DNA from: Methanothermobacter tenebrarum
Lineage (GTDB): Archaea > Methanobacteriota > Methanobacteria > Methanobacteriales > DSM-23052
Direction of reading: 5' to 3'
Length of the DNA stretch: 64,000 nucleotides
NCBI RefSeq assembly: GCF_003264935.1
Contig: NZ_QLOE01000001.1
Coordinates: 82,501-146,500 of the forward strand
Shown: piece by piece, positions 19,283-28,273 of the stretch
Position numbering within the stretch: position 1 is the first letter of the stretch
How the letters are laid out: each line of letters opens with the position of its first letter
Position numbers and translations under genes: made by a program
Notes under the pieces: model-generated
Seen by the model: the letters and a program-made list of their open reading frames with translations, nothing else
The model's database searches: none
Told to the model about the DNA's origin: nothing

Positions 19283-20112
19283 AATTTCAACCCCCTAAGA
19301 TAGTCTTGGAGAGCCAACCTATAATCCCTTAGGGTAGGGAATCCTTCCATTTTCCAATTATAGTTTTTTAGAATGGAACATTTAGGCCTCTTGGCAGGTC
19401 TTTTAAAGTTGTTACTATCAACGGGTTCTAGGCTTATTTCTATGTTAGCTTTTTCAAACACTTCTTTTGCAAATTCATACCATGAACAGTGGCCAGTGTT
19501 GGTTATATGGTAAATTCCATAGGCTGGTCTTTTGATGAGTTCTCCTATGGCTTCCGCAAGGTCTAGGGTGTAAGTTGGGGATCCTATCTGGTCATGAACT
19601 ACTTTTATCCTTTCTTTTTCTTCGGCCAAGTTTATGATTGTTTTTACGAAATTTTTTCCATGTTTCCCGAACAGCCATGATGTTCTTACGATGTAGAATT
19701 TGTTTGTAAGGTGTCTTACACATACTTCTCCGAGATATTTGGTCAGCCCATAGAAGTTTATAGGGTTTGGCTTGTCGAATTCATAATAGCCTTCTCTTTT
19801 TTCACCATCAAAAACATAATCCGTTGATATGTAAACTATTGGAGCTTTGACCTTGGAGGCGGCTACTGTAACATTCCTTGTACCGAGGACGTTAACTTTG
19901 TAGGCATCGTCTTTGGCTGATTCTGCGGCGTCAACGTCTGTGAATGCTGCTGTGTGTATTACCATGTCTGGTTTGGATCTGCTGATAAAATCTAATAGAT
20001 CTTCTAGGATGGTAATGTCTACCCTTTTTGTGATTAGTTTATGGTCATCTGTGAGTGTTTTTACTATGTCTCTGCCGAGCATGCCGGTGGCGCCGGTTAT
20101 GAATATTCGCAT
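19279..20112 (-). CDS. rmlD: dTDP-4-dehydrorhamnose reductase RmlD
   Basis: Reduces dTDP-4-dehydrorhamnose to dTDP-rhamnose, the last step of the pathway. Seen: a 277-residue short-chain dehydrogenase: [13 protein letters not shown] at the N terminus (GxxGxxG), [12 protein letters not shown] near 62, [18 protein letters not shown] near 97, Tyr-x-x-x-Lys in YGLTKYLGE near 126, [13 protein letters not shown] near 148 and [14 protein letters not shown] near 178. ATG 20112 overlaps the end of the HAD gene by 16 bases; ribosome site weak, suggesting coupling. Confidence 0.95.
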   Translation of the reverse strand: MRIFITGATGMLGRDIVKTLTDDHKLITKRVDITILEDLLDFISRSKPDMVIHTAAFTDVDAAESAKDDAYKVNVLGTRNVTVAASKVKAPIVYISTDYVFDGEKREGYYEFDKPNPINFYGLTKYLGEVCVRHLTNKFYIVRTSWLFGKHGKNFVKTIINLAEEKERIKVVHDQIGSPTYTLDLAEAIGELIKRPAYGIYHITNTGHCSWYEFAKEVFEKANIEISLEPVDSNNFKRPAKRPKCSILKNYNWKMEGFPTLRDYRLALQDYLRGLKF

Positions 20113-20780
20113 GTTATCATGTTCTTTTGGATTATTCTTATGAATTTTTCTTTATCTTCTAGGCTTTTAAACACATGGTCTGCCCCAGCTGCTTTTAATT
20201 CCTTGATGGTAAAGTCTCCTGTGGCCACGCCGACTGTGATTGTGCCAACTTTTTTCCCGGCTTTTATATCCCTTGGGGTGTCCCCTACTATTATGCTTTC
20301 TTTGGGGTTTATTTTATTGTAGATTTTCTCCGCTCTTTTAAGGGCCAGTCTTAGTAGAGCGCTTCTTTGACATCCTTCATCCCCAAAGGCTCCGAAGCCG
20401 AAATAGTCATTGAATCTTGCCTTTTTGAGTTTGATCCATGCTATATCCTCTATGTTACCTGTGACTATGCCCTTGGGGATCCTCATATCTTCTAGGAGGT
20501 CCAGTATTTCTCTGGTCCCCCTGAGGGGTTTTATTTTTTCTCTTTTCACATTCTTTATATAATGGTCAACTATCCTCTCTCTGATATTCTCGAAATCGCT
20601 AATTCTTATACCGTTTTTCTTCGCGATCTGGTATATTATCTGCTTATCTGTCATGCCTTGAAGATTTGGAATGTCTAATGTGATATTCTCCCCATATAGG
20701 TCTTTAAATGCTTGTTTGAATGAATAGAAATGACAATGTGAACCTATGAGCAATGTTTTATCAATATCAAATAAAACCAC
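20097..20780 (-). CDS. HAD-superfamily phosphatase (phosphoglycolate phosphatase-like)
   Basis: A haloacid-dehalogenase family phosphatase of about 227 residues. Seen: motif I LFDIDKTLLIGS at the N terminus (DxD nucleophile), an alpha-helical cap with NLQGMTDKQIIYQIAKKNG, motif II VTGNIE near 118, Lys in RLALKRAEKIY near 165 and motif IV IIVGDTPRDIKAGKKVG near 180. Start: GTG 20780 places motif I at the very N terminus as usual; TTG 20783 is equally possible and the frame stays open up to 20834. First gene of the rml operon (16-base overlap with rmlD). Substrate unknown; a sugar-phosphate role is inferred from context. Confidence 0.82.
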   Translation of the reverse strand: MVLFDIDKTLLIGSHCHFYSFKQAFKDLYGENITLDIPNLQGMTDKQIIYQIAKKNGIRISDFENIRERIVDHYIKNVKREKIKPLRGTREILDLLEDMRIPKGIVTGNIEDIAWIKLKKARFNDYFGFGAFGDEGCQRSALLRLALKRAEKIYNKINPKESIIVGDTPRDIKAGKKVGTITVGVATGDFTIKELKAAGADHVFKSLEDKEKFIRIIQKNMITCEYS

Positions 20781-20907
20781 CAATATAATACCATCCCATA
20801 ATTTTTTTAGAGTCCAATAAAATATTATGAACATGATATAAAATATTAGTTTATTTAGGCGCCCCTATAAATTCCAGAATTATTTACCAGGGATAAAGTG
20901 GATTGGT

Positions 20908-21309
20908 ATGAAGATAGTTTTAAAACCAGTGGGTGTTGTGAGATCCCCTTATAAGGATGTTTCAGAGGCTCCATCACAAGGAATATATGCCAAGGAGGAG
21001 AGTGTCATCCATATTTTCCCAGAATTCCAGGAGGCACTAGATGGCATAATAAGATATAAACATTTTTTCATCCTATATTGGTTAGACCGGGCTGAGCGCA
21101 ACATTCTCAAGGTCATACCAAGGGGTGGTGTGAAAAAGAGGGGTGTTTTCTCAACTAGGGCCCCTTCAAGGCCTAATCCAATAGGTTTATGCCTTGTTGA
21201 ATTGAAGAAGGTGGATGATGGCGATCTTGTTGTGTGGGGTTTGGATGCTGTTGATGGTTCCTATGTCATTGACATAAAACCATACTTTAAGGATATAGAC
21301 TCGCCCTAA
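20908..21309 (+). CDS. TrmO/TsaA-family tRNA methyltransferase-like protein
   Basis: A 133-residue protein of the YaeB/TsaA/VirR family. Known: bacterial TrmO uses SAM to methylate the N6 of threonylcarbamoyladenosine at tRNA position 37. Seen: VGVVRSPYKDVSEAPSQG at the N terminus, the FFILYWLDRAE strand near 55, and GVFSTRAPSRPNPIGLCLVEL near 84-104, which is the SAM-binding family signature. It consists of the single barrel domain without the C-terminal extension of E. coli TrmO, as in most archaeal members. It converges with the flavodoxin gene with a four-base overlap. Confidence 0.85.
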   Translation: MKIVLKPVGVVRSPYKDVSEAPSQGIYAKEESVIHIFPEFQEALDGIIRYKHFFILYWLDRAERNILKVIPRGGVKKRGVFSTRAPSRPNPIGLCLVELKKVDDGDLVVWGLDAVDGSYVIDIKPYFKDIDSP

Positions 21310-21782
21310 TCTTCCTTTTTAATATTTTCTATGAAAGATTCTATTTTATGATCATAGGCTTCATTTTTGATCTCTGATTCCCTAATATCCAATGTTGCTG
21401 TTGGTTCTTTGTCTGTTATCTTTTTCATGGTCTCTATTGTATTCTCGAATCCTGTGCCACCGTAGGTGCAGAAGAAAGCTACATGCTTAAATTTTCCCTT
21501 GTTCTCTTTTAGGTAGGTGCTTATGGGGACTGATGGTCTACCACCCCATATTGGTGTTCCTATGATTACAAGGTCATAGTCTTGGGGGTTTTTGTTATAA
21601 GGTTTCAATTTTGTGTCCTTTCCCCTTATAGCTTGGTAGGCTGATCTTAAGAATCCTATTATCCCTGAACGATTTTGTGTATCCTCTATTTCTTCGATGT
21701 CGCATCCAATTTCTGATGCTATTTTTTTAGCGATCTTTTGGGTATTCCCAGTCCGCGAATAATATACTACTAGGGTTTTCAT
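21306..21782 (-). CDS. Flavodoxin
   Basis: A 158-residue FMN-binding electron carrier. Seen: the phosphate-binding loop VVYYSRTGNTQKIAKKI at the N terminus (residues about 4-20), IIGTPIWGGRPSVPISTYL near 72-90 with the Trp that stacks on FMN, and FFCTYGGTGFENT near 103-115. No ribosome site precedes the ATG, but a TATA-like ctatatatg at 21807-21816 lies about 30 bases upstream, so the mRNA is probably leaderless or nearly so. The upstream region carries the G-tract/inverted-repeat element described separately. Confidence 0.88.
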   Translation of the reverse strand: MKTLVVYYSRTGNTQKIAKKIASEIGCDIEEIEDTQNRSGIIGFLRSAYQAIRGKDTKLKPYNKNPQDYDLVIIGTPIWGGRPSVPISTYLKENKGKFKHVAFFCTYGGTGFENTIETMKKITDKEPTATLDIRESEIKNEAYDHKIESFIENIKKED

Positions 21783-21828
21783 GTTGAATAATATTTGTTC
21801 TTGTTTACTATATATGTGTGGGGGTGGT

Positions 21829-21910
21829 GGTGGCTTCCAGCATGTCTTTTGGGGGGGTGAAAATTAATTTGATGGGGGGGAGGTGTAAAACTCTCCCTCT
21901 GGAAGCCACC
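21829..21910. repeat. 12-bp perfect inverted repeat with G-tract arms and T8 tail
   Basis: ggtggcttccag (21829-21840) is matched by ctggaagccacc (21899-21910), a perfect 12-bp inverted repeat with a 58-base spacer, followed at once by T8 on the + strand. The spacer and the flank hold three G7-G8 runs, two of them followed by TGAA. It lies between the 3' end of moaB and the flavodoxin promoter. It could be a regulator site, a terminator or a small RNA; nothing in the sequence decides. Confidence 0.55.
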
Positions 21911-21988
21911 TTTTTTTTGCAGAAAAAAATAGTTTTTTTGGGGGGGGTGAAGTTGCATTCATATCTTAAAATGTTCTCATATATAAAC

Positions 21989-22516
21989 TTAACGGTTTTG
22001 GTGTTCTTTCACATGTTTGATAATATGTCCGAGCTCATCTATGATAATATTTAACCCCATCTTAACTGCATTAGGGGAACCTGGAAGTGCTATTATAAAA
22101 GAATCCTTGTATATGCCTGCAGTGGCCCTTGTTAAGATCGCACCAGCCCCTAATTCCTTATATGATTCGTATCTAAAAATCTCCCCAAAACCTTCCAATT
22201 CTTTCTCGAATAATCCTCTTAGAGTTTCGATAGTAATATCCTTTTTGCTGATCCCAGTACCACCAGTTGTGAATATGACCATAGCACCCTTGCGGATCAT
22301 ATCATTCACTGCTTCTATAAGATTCTCTGGATCATCACCTATAAGCTTATATCCTATGACCTGATACTTATCCTTTAAATTTTCATAAAGTATTTTGCCT
22401 GAAATGTCAGTGGATGGTGGTTTTTCAACTGTTCCATGTTCCCTTGACTGGGAATCACTTAAGGTTATTATAGCACATTTTATCATGGATGGTGCGATTC
22501 TCCTATGCTCCTCCAT
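21989..22516 (-). CDS. moaB: Molybdenum cofactor biosynthesis protein MoaB/MogA
   Basis: Adenylylates molybdopterin before metal insertion, needed for the tungsten or molybdenum pterin of formylmethanofuran dehydrogenase. Seen: 175 residues with AIITLSDSQSREHG near 14, a conserved SGKILYENL, DDPENLIEAVNDMI near 70, the signature FTTGGTGISKKDITIE near 87-102, FRYESYKELGAGAILTRATAGI near 118 and ALPGSPNAVKMGL near 145. This is the MogA/MoaB fold. ATG 22516 sits seven bases after AGGAG; the start at 22537 would place that site inside the gene. Single gene, divergent from nob1. Confidence 0.92.
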   Translation of the reverse strand: MEEHRRIAPSMIKCAIITLSDSQSREHGTVEKPPSTDISGKILYENLKDKYQVIGYKLIGDDPENLIEAVNDMIRKGAMVIFTTGGTGISKKDITIETLRGLFEKELEGFGEIFRYESYKELGAGAILTRATAGIYKDSFIIALPGSPNAVKMGLNIIIDELGHIIKHVKEHQNR

Positions 22517-22620
22517 CGTCCTACTCCTCATGCTCAAAACCTTTCATTCTCTTTTTTATCATGATATAATTAAGGTTATTATCAAAAAGAAGGGAATAAT
22601 ATACTTTAATTACCTTAAAT

Positions 22621-22712
22621 GGTGGGGGTAGGGTTTTTCTTTGGATTGGAGGCGGCTTCGATTCCAAATTGGACGACCAAAATAAGTTTGAATGTCCTAA
22701 CCCCTACCCATT
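22621..22712 (+). ncRNA. Putative structured RNA with a three-way fold
   Basis: A TATA-like aataatatacttt (22596-22607) is placed about 25 bases before a GC-rich block in otherwise AT-rich DNA. The block folds on paper: closing stem GGGTAGGGTT (22626-22635) with AACCCCTACCC (22699-22709, one bulged C), inner hairpin TTTGGA (22640-22645) with TCCAAA (22663-22668), and GGAC (22671-22674) with GTCC (22694-22697). A separate TATA-like stretch at about 22808-22822 seems to serve nob1, so this may be an independent small RNA rather than a leader. No match to tRNA, H/ACA or C/D boxes was found by eye. Existence is inferred. Confidence 0.4.
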
Positions 22713-22855
22713 CTAAGTATATGTTCTTAAGCATTTAAAAACCTTTCGCCCAATCTAATAAAAAGGGTATAACAATGCCAAACAATAAAATGAAAACTTT
22801 AAACCCCACCAAATATTATAATAAGATACCATAAATTTGATAATAGTGTGAAAAG

Positions 22856-23362
22856 ATGAAACTAAAAAAATATCATAAAATATTAGATTCTTCTGCATTC
22901 ATAGGAGGATACACCCCATCCGATGAAAAAAATTATACAACACCAGAAGTCACAGAAGAACTAAAAGACCTAAAATCAAGGATACTCCTCGAAAAATCGT
23001 TAGAAGAAGGCAAACTTAAAATAATCAACCCCAAAAAAGAATACATCGAAAAGACTGAAAAACTCGCTGAAAAATCAGGTGACATCCTAAGATTGTCAAA
23101 GACCGACAAAAAAATCATAGCATTAACCCTACAATTAAAAAACGAAAATAAAAAAGTGATGATGATCACAGACGACTACTCCATCCAAAACATCATGAAA
23201 ATAATAAAAATCCCCTTCAAAAGCGTCATAACAGAAGGCATAAATAAAATATACCAATGGGAAAAAATCTGTATAGGATGCAAAAAAAGATACCCACCAG
23301 ACCACCCCTCCATACAATGCGAAATCTGCGGCTCCAAAATCATAAAAAAGAAAAGGAAATGA
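22856..23362 (+). CDS. nob1: Endoribonuclease Nob1 (PIN domain plus zinc ribbon)
   Basis: Cuts the 3' end of the 16S rRNA precursor during small-subunit maturation. Seen: 168 residues; PIN domain with catalytic acids in KILDSSAFIGG (residue 10), PEVTEELKD near 31 (Glu), LSKTDKKIIALTLQ near 80 (Asp) and MITDDYSIQNI near 103 (Asp pair); then a zinc ribbon near 140-163, CIGCKKRYP...CEICGSK. Length and order match archaeal Nob1. Head of a long rightward operon that continues through DUF2117 and the marker genes to mtnA; DUF2117 starts six bases downstream. Confidence 0.92.
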   Translation: MKLKKYHKILDSSAFIGGYTPSDEKNYTTPEVTEELKDLKSRILLEKSLEEGKLKIINPKKEYIEKTEKLAEKSGDILRLSKTDKKIIALTLQLKNENKKVMMITDDYSIQNIMKIIKIPFKSVITEGINKIYQWEKICIGCKKRYPPDHPSIQCEICGSKIIKKKRK

Positions 23363-23368
23363 TAAACC

Positions 23369-24487
23369 ATGAAAATCGGTGTAGTAGTCCATGGTCCACA
23401 GATTGTAGACTCAGGATACGCCCTCAAAATAATAAAATTCCTAGAAAAATATGGGAAAGTCAAAGCACTACTCGGAGGCACAATGGGAAGAACAGCAGTA
23501 TACGACGCCCACCTAGAAAACCTAATCGACATATCCAAAAAGAGACTCCCAAGCCAATCAATAGACAAACTCGCAAAAGAAGACCACGACATAATCTTCC
23601 TACTCAACTATGGGAAATCAAAAATCACAGGCCACGGATTCGGCTACAAAGTCTTCATGAAAACAAAAACAAAACCAAAACTCATACAAATCGAAAGACC
23701 CGGTGAAAAAGACGGTACAGTAATCCCATGGCACAAGGCAGTGGAACCACTCGCAAAAGAAATCGCAGACAAAATAGGCCTCCAACTAATCAAACCAGAA
23801 AAAATAATAAAGGAGTTATCCCCCGAAAACCACGAGAAAACCTCTGGTAAACGAGTATACAGGAAACTAGTAGGAGTATCCAAAGACGAAAACATCTTCG
23901 TAAACGGTATCGTAATCGGCAAAGCAACATCAGAAAATGTCATACTAGTCGCAGAGGATGGAATAATAAAAAAGATCATCGGCGGCAAGCTAAAAAAACA
24001 TGGAGTCGAAAAACTTGGACCAATAAACCTGGACGAGGCCATAGTCAAAACAGGACTCCTCAGAAGAGCTGATAACATCAAACCAAGGAAAGTCAAAAAA
24101 AGAAAACCCAAAAAGAAACTTAAAGTAGCATTCCTAGATCATGCAGCAGAGGACATATACAAACTAAAAGATTCAGATTTGGTCGTGACAGTAGGAGATG
24201 ACACAAGCCTAGTGGCCGCTGACATACTCTACAGGTTTGACGTGCCCATCATCGGGATCACAGATGGTGACATTGACAAAGTGGTGGAAAAAGGCTTCAA
24301 AACAAAAGGGTCCATGATAATAGAATTCGAAAAAGGATTAGATGATATAATAGGCCGCAAAATCTTCAATGAAATCTTTAAAAGGAAGTATACAATTGAA
24401 ATAGAGGATATAGAAAATCTTAAAAAGAAGATATTAGAGATTATAGATAATATGGATGTGGATTACCTTATAAAAAAAATAAAATAA
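23369..24487 (+). CDS. DUF2117 family protein
   Basis: A 372-residue archaeal protein of unknown function. Seen: N-terminal [42 protein letters not shown] (a Rossmann-like opening with the signature GTMGRTA near 41), a middle domain, a very basic linker [15 protein letters not shown] near 252-266, and a C-terminal part with [17 protein letters not shown] near 280 and [18 protein letters not shown] near 300, like a nucleotide-handling DHH or kinase-like domain. Known mainly from methanogens. Six bases after nob1 and 19 before mmp2, so co-transcribed with them. No reaction can be given. Confidence 0.8.
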   Translation: MKIGVVVHGPQIVDSGYALKIIKFLEKYGKVKALLGGTMGRTAVYDAHLENLIDISKKRLPSQSIDKLAKEDHDIIFLLNYGKSKITGHGFGYKVFMKTKTKPKLIQIERPGEKDGTVIPWHKAVEPLAKEIADKIGLQLIKPEKIIKELSPENHEKTSGKRVYRKLVGVSKDENIFVNGIVIGKATSENVILVAEDGIIKKIIGGKLKKHGVEKLGPINLDEAIVKTGLLRRADNIKPRKVKKRKPKKKLKVAFLDHAAEDIYKLKDSDLVVTVGDDTSLVAADILYRFDVPIIGITDGDIDKVVEKGFKTKGSMIIEFEKGLDDIIGRKIFNEIFKRKYTIEIEDIENLKKKILEIIDNMDVDYLIKKIK

Positions 24488-24506
24488 TAGGTTTTGAGGT
24501 GGGCAA

Positions 24507-25496
24507 TTGGATCTAGATTCAATTATAGAATCCGTGAAAAACTATGAGGGAATAACACGTAAAAAACCCATAAAAGAAGTTGTATCACTACTCAATGACG
24601 TTGACAAGGTATCAGGAAAAACATATATTAGTTTTGGAGATGACGCATCTGCAATACGCATCGGGGACGGTAAACTACTCCTAATAGCCGCTGATGGCAT
24701 ATGGGGGCGGCTAATGGAAGCAGACCCATACTGGGCAGGATACTGCTCAGTACTAGTCAACGTTAATGACATCGCAGCCATGGGAGGCACCCCCATTGGA
24801 ATGGTTAACGTACTATCAGTAAAGGACAAAGAAACCTGCAGGAAAGTCATGGAGGGCATAAAAGACGGCGTGGAAAAATTCGGAGTACCAATGGTAGGCG
24901 GCCACGTACACCCAGACACGCCCTACAACGCCCTAGACGTTTCAATAACGGGCCTAGTTTCTGAAGATGCCATCATAACAAGCTGTGATGCGAAACCAGG
25001 GGATAAGATAATAATAGGTATAGACCTAGATGGCAGACAACACCCAAGCTTCCCACTCAACTGGGACACCACAAGCCACAAGAAACCAGAACTTGTAAGA
25101 GCCCAGATAAAAATAATGGAAGAAATCGCATCAAAAAAATTATTAACAGCCGGCAAGGACATAAGCAACCCAGGGACCCTAGGAACCCTTGGAATGCTCC
25201 TGGAAGCGTCAAATGTTGGCGCGACCATCGAATTAGAGAAGATCCCCAAGAAGAAGGGCATCAAATGGGAAGATTGGCTGCGATTATACCCAGGCGCCGG
25301 TTTCGTCCTCACAACAAAACCGGAAAACACAAGGGAATGTATAAGCTTATTAGAATCAGTTAACATAACTTCAAACGTCGCCGGGGAGATAATAAACGAA
25401 AAAAAACTTTACATCACCCTAGATGATGAAAAAAAGACACTATTTGATTTTGAAAAAGACCTAATAATGGGTATACAAGAAGAAACCCAAAAATAA
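24507..25496 (+). CDS. mmp2: Methanogenesis marker 2 protein (AIR-synthase-like)
   Basis: A 329-residue member of the PurM/SelD/ThiL/HypE ATP-binding superfamily found in methanogens. Seen: N-terminal [61 protein letters not shown] region (residues about 46-110), which is the PurM ATP/Mg signature ([12 protein letters not shown]), [20 protein letters not shown] near 131, and a C-terminal AIRS_C domain with [24 protein letters not shown] near 212. Starts with TTG behind GAGGTGGG. The substrate is unknown; the family likely phosphorylates or activates a carboxamide or thio-group. Its position directly before mmp3 suggests work with the same enzyme target, methyl-coenzyme M reductase, by inference. 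Confidence 0.88.
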   Translation: MDLDSIIESVKNYEGITRKKPIKEVVSLLNDVDKVSGKTYISFGDDASAIRIGDGKLLLIAADGIWGRLMEADPYWAGYCSVLVNVNDIAAMGGTPIGMVNVLSVKDKETCRKVMEGIKDGVEKFGVPMVGGHVHPDTPYNALDVSITGLVSEDAIITSCDAKPGDKIIIGIDLDGRQHPSFPLNWDTTSHKKPELVRAQIKIMEEIASKKLLTAGKDISNPGTLGTLGMLLEASNVGATIELEKIPKKKGIKWEDWLRLYPGAGFVLTTKPENTRECISLLESVNITSNVAGEIINEKKLYITLDDEKKTLFDFEKDLIMGIQEETQK

Positions 25497-25508
25497 GGGG
25501 GAGGACAA

Positions 25509-27053
25509 TTGTTAATTAAAATCAACGGCCAAGAAATCGAACTACCAGAAGGCTCCACAGTAAAAGATGCTATAAAAGCCACAAAAGCCCCCCACATAAA
25601 AGGTTCGGTCATAAGCATCATAAAAGGAAAAGAAGAATTCGAAAAACACATCAACAAATACAAGATCAAAACAACAGCAGGAAGCATCATAATCGAAATA
25701 CTAGAAGATGAAAAGATCAACCCACTCATAAAAGCATGGAGAGAAAATTACAAAAAATTCAAAGGCCAGAGGATAAGATGGACAACACCAGATGAGGTAG
25801 CCATAGGCCCCATCAAAACAAGCCTAGAACCCACACACCAAGAACACCAATACGATAAAAATGAAGTAATATTAAGCCTTTCAGGTTTCAGCCCAGAATC
25901 CACACACGTAATATTCAGCAAAGATGAACACTCAAGCATATACGGGGCACCACCATACAACAGGGGAGTTTTCGCGAAGATAACAGGAGGCAGAAGAACA
26001 TTACTACTACTCACAGAAGACGACTACATCAAAGAAGTCGAACCAGTAATAGAACGCAGAAGCATAGTGGAAAGCGCGGCCGTAACAGACCTTGACACCA
26101 TACTAGAAGATGGAAACCAAGTATTCACTTACGTCAAAGTAAAGCCCACCGGAGATTCCCCAGAATCGGTCGAACACTTCTTCTCATTACTAGAGGATGG
26201 TAAAGTCAAAGTAGACTACGAATCAAATTCTTTCATAGGATTCTACGCATTAGAAGGCATCAGGAAGGGCGTGGAGCGCATAGAACAGAGAAAAAGGGGG
26301 AGCGTAACCCTCAGAAACAGGGGACGAGGAGCTGGACGCGTATACATCTACAGGGAAGACAGGGTTTCAACACCATCACACAACCTAATAGGAACAGTCC
26401 AAAAGGGGATGGAACTAGTAGACATAGCAGGACAAGGAGACTACATAACAATAGAATGCGAACCAGGCCGCATAATGACAGTTAACATGACACAAAAAGA
26501 AGCGGAAAAATACTTGGAAGAACATGGCATAGAACAGATAAGAGACGGCCTACAAGACGACAAAGCCATCATAGTAAAACAAGACCCCAAATACACAATG
26601 GACATCCTAAAAGAGAAGAAGGTTAAAACATTCGGCGTCGAAGAAGAAAAATTAATAGAAATAGAAATGGATAAAAAAGCACCACGCTCAACATGGTACT
26701 TCAAAAAAATCTCAGGGCTCATAGACTCGCCAATAGGATCAATTGAAGTCCACTTCGCATTCCCAGGCATGAAAGTAGTAATGTTCAAAGGCGATAAAAG
26801 CGAAGCCAAGGGCATAATACCAGAAAACACCCCAACAGGATGTGTCAAAGCAGGAGAAGTAGGAGTGACTAACATGTCACGCCACCACGTGGGCCTAATA
26901 GGAGTAAGACTCGAAGACAATGACGAATTCGGCCCAACAGGCGAACCATTCAACGCCACCAACATAATAGGGAGGATAACAAAGGGCTTGGAAAATGTTG
27001 AAAAATTCAAAGAAGGAGATACAGTCTATGTTAGAGAAAAAAAGCCAAGATGA
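25509..27053 (+). CDS. mmp3: Methanogenesis marker 3 protein (UPF0288)
   Basis: A 514-residue methanogen-specific protein, one of those associated with the ATP-dependent activation complex of methyl-coenzyme M reductase. Seen: an N-terminal ubiquitin-like stretch ([22 protein letters not shown]), a central part with cyclophilin-like features ([11 protein letters not shown]; then [21 protein letters not shown] near 300), and a C-terminal part with [36 protein letters not shown] near 395 and [36 protein letters not shown] near 455-490. The TTG start follows GGGGGAGGACAA. It overlaps mmp6 by 26 bases. Known association from literature memory; the sequence shows only family membership. Confidence 0.9.
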   Translation: MLIKINGQEIELPEGSTVKDAIKATKAPHIKGSVISIIKGKEEFEKHINKYKIKTTAGSIIIEILEDEKINPLIKAWRENYKKFKGQRIRWTTPDEVAIGPIKTSLEPTHQEHQYDKNEVILSLSGFSPESTHVIFSKDEHSSIYGAPPYNRGVFAKITGGRRTLLLLTEDDYIKEVEPVIERRSIVESAAVTDLDTILEDGNQVFTYVKVKPTGDSPESVEHFFSLLEDGKVKVDYESNSFIGFYALEGIRKGVERIEQRKRGSVTLRNRGRGAGRVYIYREDRVSTPSHNLIGTVQKGMELVDIAGQGDYITIECEPGRIMTVNMTQKEAEKYLEEHGIEQIRDGLQDDKAIIVKQDPKYTMDILKEKKVKTFGVEEEKLIEIEMDKKAPRSTWYFKKISGLIDSPIGSIEVHFAFPGMKVVMFKGDKSEAKGIIPENTPTGCVKAGEVGVTNMSRHHVGLIGVRLEDNDEFGPTGEPFNATNIIGRITKGLENVEKFKEGDTVYVREKKPR

Positions 27054-27459
27054 ATCCACGAGGATGATAATACTAGGGCCGAATGCAAACCTAAGCCCTG
27101 CCGAACTCGTCCACAAAATACATATGATGGGTTTACCCCTCACAATAAAATCCACCTGCTATGGTGCGCTAATCCACGGAGAAAAAGAACTCGTGGAAAG
27201 AGCCGCCAAAGAGATAAGAGAATTCGACCCAAACAACATATTCCTAAAAGAGAGGGGATTCCCACCAGGAGACCCTAGAAGGTGCAGGGCACATAGGGGT
27301 GGTGCGAGAGAAGGCTTCCACCAACTCGAAAAAGAATTCAAACTATTAGGATATGTGAGCGAAGCCCTCTCCAAGCCACAAAAGGTAAGCCTCCATGAGA
27401 AAAAAAGAATAGACATCAACACATTCAAGAAAATAGCCAAGAATATAATGAGGGTTTAA
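27028..27459 (+). CDS. mmp6: Methanogenesis marker 6 protein
   Basis: A 143-residue methanogen-specific protein. Seen: [39 protein letters not shown] near residue 10-48 with one cysteine, a basic [24 protein letters not shown] block near 80-105, and a C-terminal helix. The pattern is that of the mmp6 family. ATG 27028 is chosen because GGAG lies nine bases before it, inside the mmp3 end; the longer frame from 26995 has no ribosome site. One base separates it from the DUF2111 gene. Likely part of the same MCR-maturation set. Confidence 0.85.
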   Translation: MLEKKSQDESTRMIILGPNANLSPAELVHKIHMMGLPLTIKSTCYGALIHGEKELVERAAKEIREFDPNNIFLKERGFPPGDPRRCRAHRGGAREGFHQLEKEFKLLGYVSEALSKPQKVSLHEKKRIDINTFKKIAKNIMRV

Positions 27460-27460
27460 A

Positions 27461-27823
27461 ATGGAGATAACCCCATCATCAACCGGTAAAGAACTCGAAG
27501 AACTCGCAACTTGCATACATGAACTTGTAGGACGCCTACCCCTCACAATAAGAAGCAGAGAAAAAAAAGGCCTCAGAATAGAAGAGGGCAAAATATTGGA
27601 CTACAATTACACAGGACCAGTACTTGAAAAGGTCCTGAAAACAGGGAAAACAGCAAGAGAAATCCCAGAGACGGGATCATACAAGGGCACGCCAGTCATC
27701 GTAGTCCCACTAAAAGAAAAAGGGGAAGTTATAGCGGCCATAGGTATCGTGGACATAACAAAAGGCATATTCACCGACGTTAGGGAAATTTCGAGAAGAC
27801 CAACTAGGGGAAAGGAGGATTAA
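27461..27823 (+). CDS. DUF2111 family protein
   Basis: A 120-residue archaeal protein of the DUF2111 family found with the marker genes. Seen: MEITPSSTGKELEELATCIHELVGRLPLTIRS at the N terminus, then KKGLRIEEGKILDYNYTGPVLEKVL, a GSYKGTPVIVVPLKEKGEVIAAIGIVDIT core near 75-104 that resembles small-molecule sensor folds (roadblock/GAF-like strands), and a C-terminal EISRRP tail. One base after mmp6, three bases before mmp5. I assign the name from the VVPL...AAIGIVD pattern. Function unknown. Confidence 0.75.
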   Translation: MEITPSSTGKELEELATCIHELVGRLPLTIRSREKKGLRIEEGKILDYNYTGPVLEKVLKTGKTAREIPETGSYKGTPVIVVPLKEKGEVIAAIGIVDITKGIFTDVREISRRPTRGKED

Positions 27824-27826
27824 GAG

Positions 27827-28273
27827 TTGAAAGTGGCTATATTCCCACCAAACTCCCTTATACTAGCAGATCTCGTGGAGAGAAAAGGCCATGAGCCACT
27901 AGTATTGCAAAAGGAGATAAGAAAGAAGGTGACAGACCCCGAGATCGACTCACCACCATTCAACATAACACAAGAAGACCCCCTCAAAGGGCTTAAATAC
28001 GCGGCAATAGAAGTCCCCTCAGGCGTGAGAGGCCGCATGTCAATATTCGGCCCCCTAATCGAAAAAGCTGACGCTGCCATAATCATGGAGGACGCTCCAT
28101 TCGGTTTCGGTTGCATGGGATGTTCAAGGACGAATGAATTATGCGTATACTACTTAAAACAAAAAAAGATACCCATACTAGAATTAAAATATCCGAGGAC
28201 TCGAGAAGAGACAATAGAAGTAGTTAATAAGATAAACACGTTTTTAGACGAATTGGAGGCTGAAAATGGTTAA
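27827..28273 (+). CDS. mmp5: Methanogenesis marker 5 protein
   Basis: A 148-residue methanogen-specific protein. Seen: [33 protein letters not shown] at the N terminus, a [48 protein letters not shown] core near 66-112 that holds the [11 protein letters not shown] cysteine cluster, possibly a metal or iron-sulfur ligand set, and a C-terminal helix. TTG 27827 follows GGAGG by eight bases. It overlaps mmp15 by eight bases. Marker number is assigned from order and pattern; I am fairly but not wholly sure of it. Confidence 0.78.
   Translation: MKVAIFPPNSLILADLVERKGHEPLVLQKEIRKKVTDPEIDSPPFNITQEDPLKGLKYAAIEVPSGVRGRMSIFGPLIEKADAAIIMEDAPFGFGCMGCSRTNELCVYYLKQKKIPILELKYPRTREETIEVVNKINTFLDELEAENG

Noticed and set aside
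21818-22054. 78-codon plus-strand frame through the G-tract element
   Set aside because: It runs across the inverted repeat and poly-G and poly-T tracts, overlaps moaB and lacks a ribosome site; better seen as a non-coding element.
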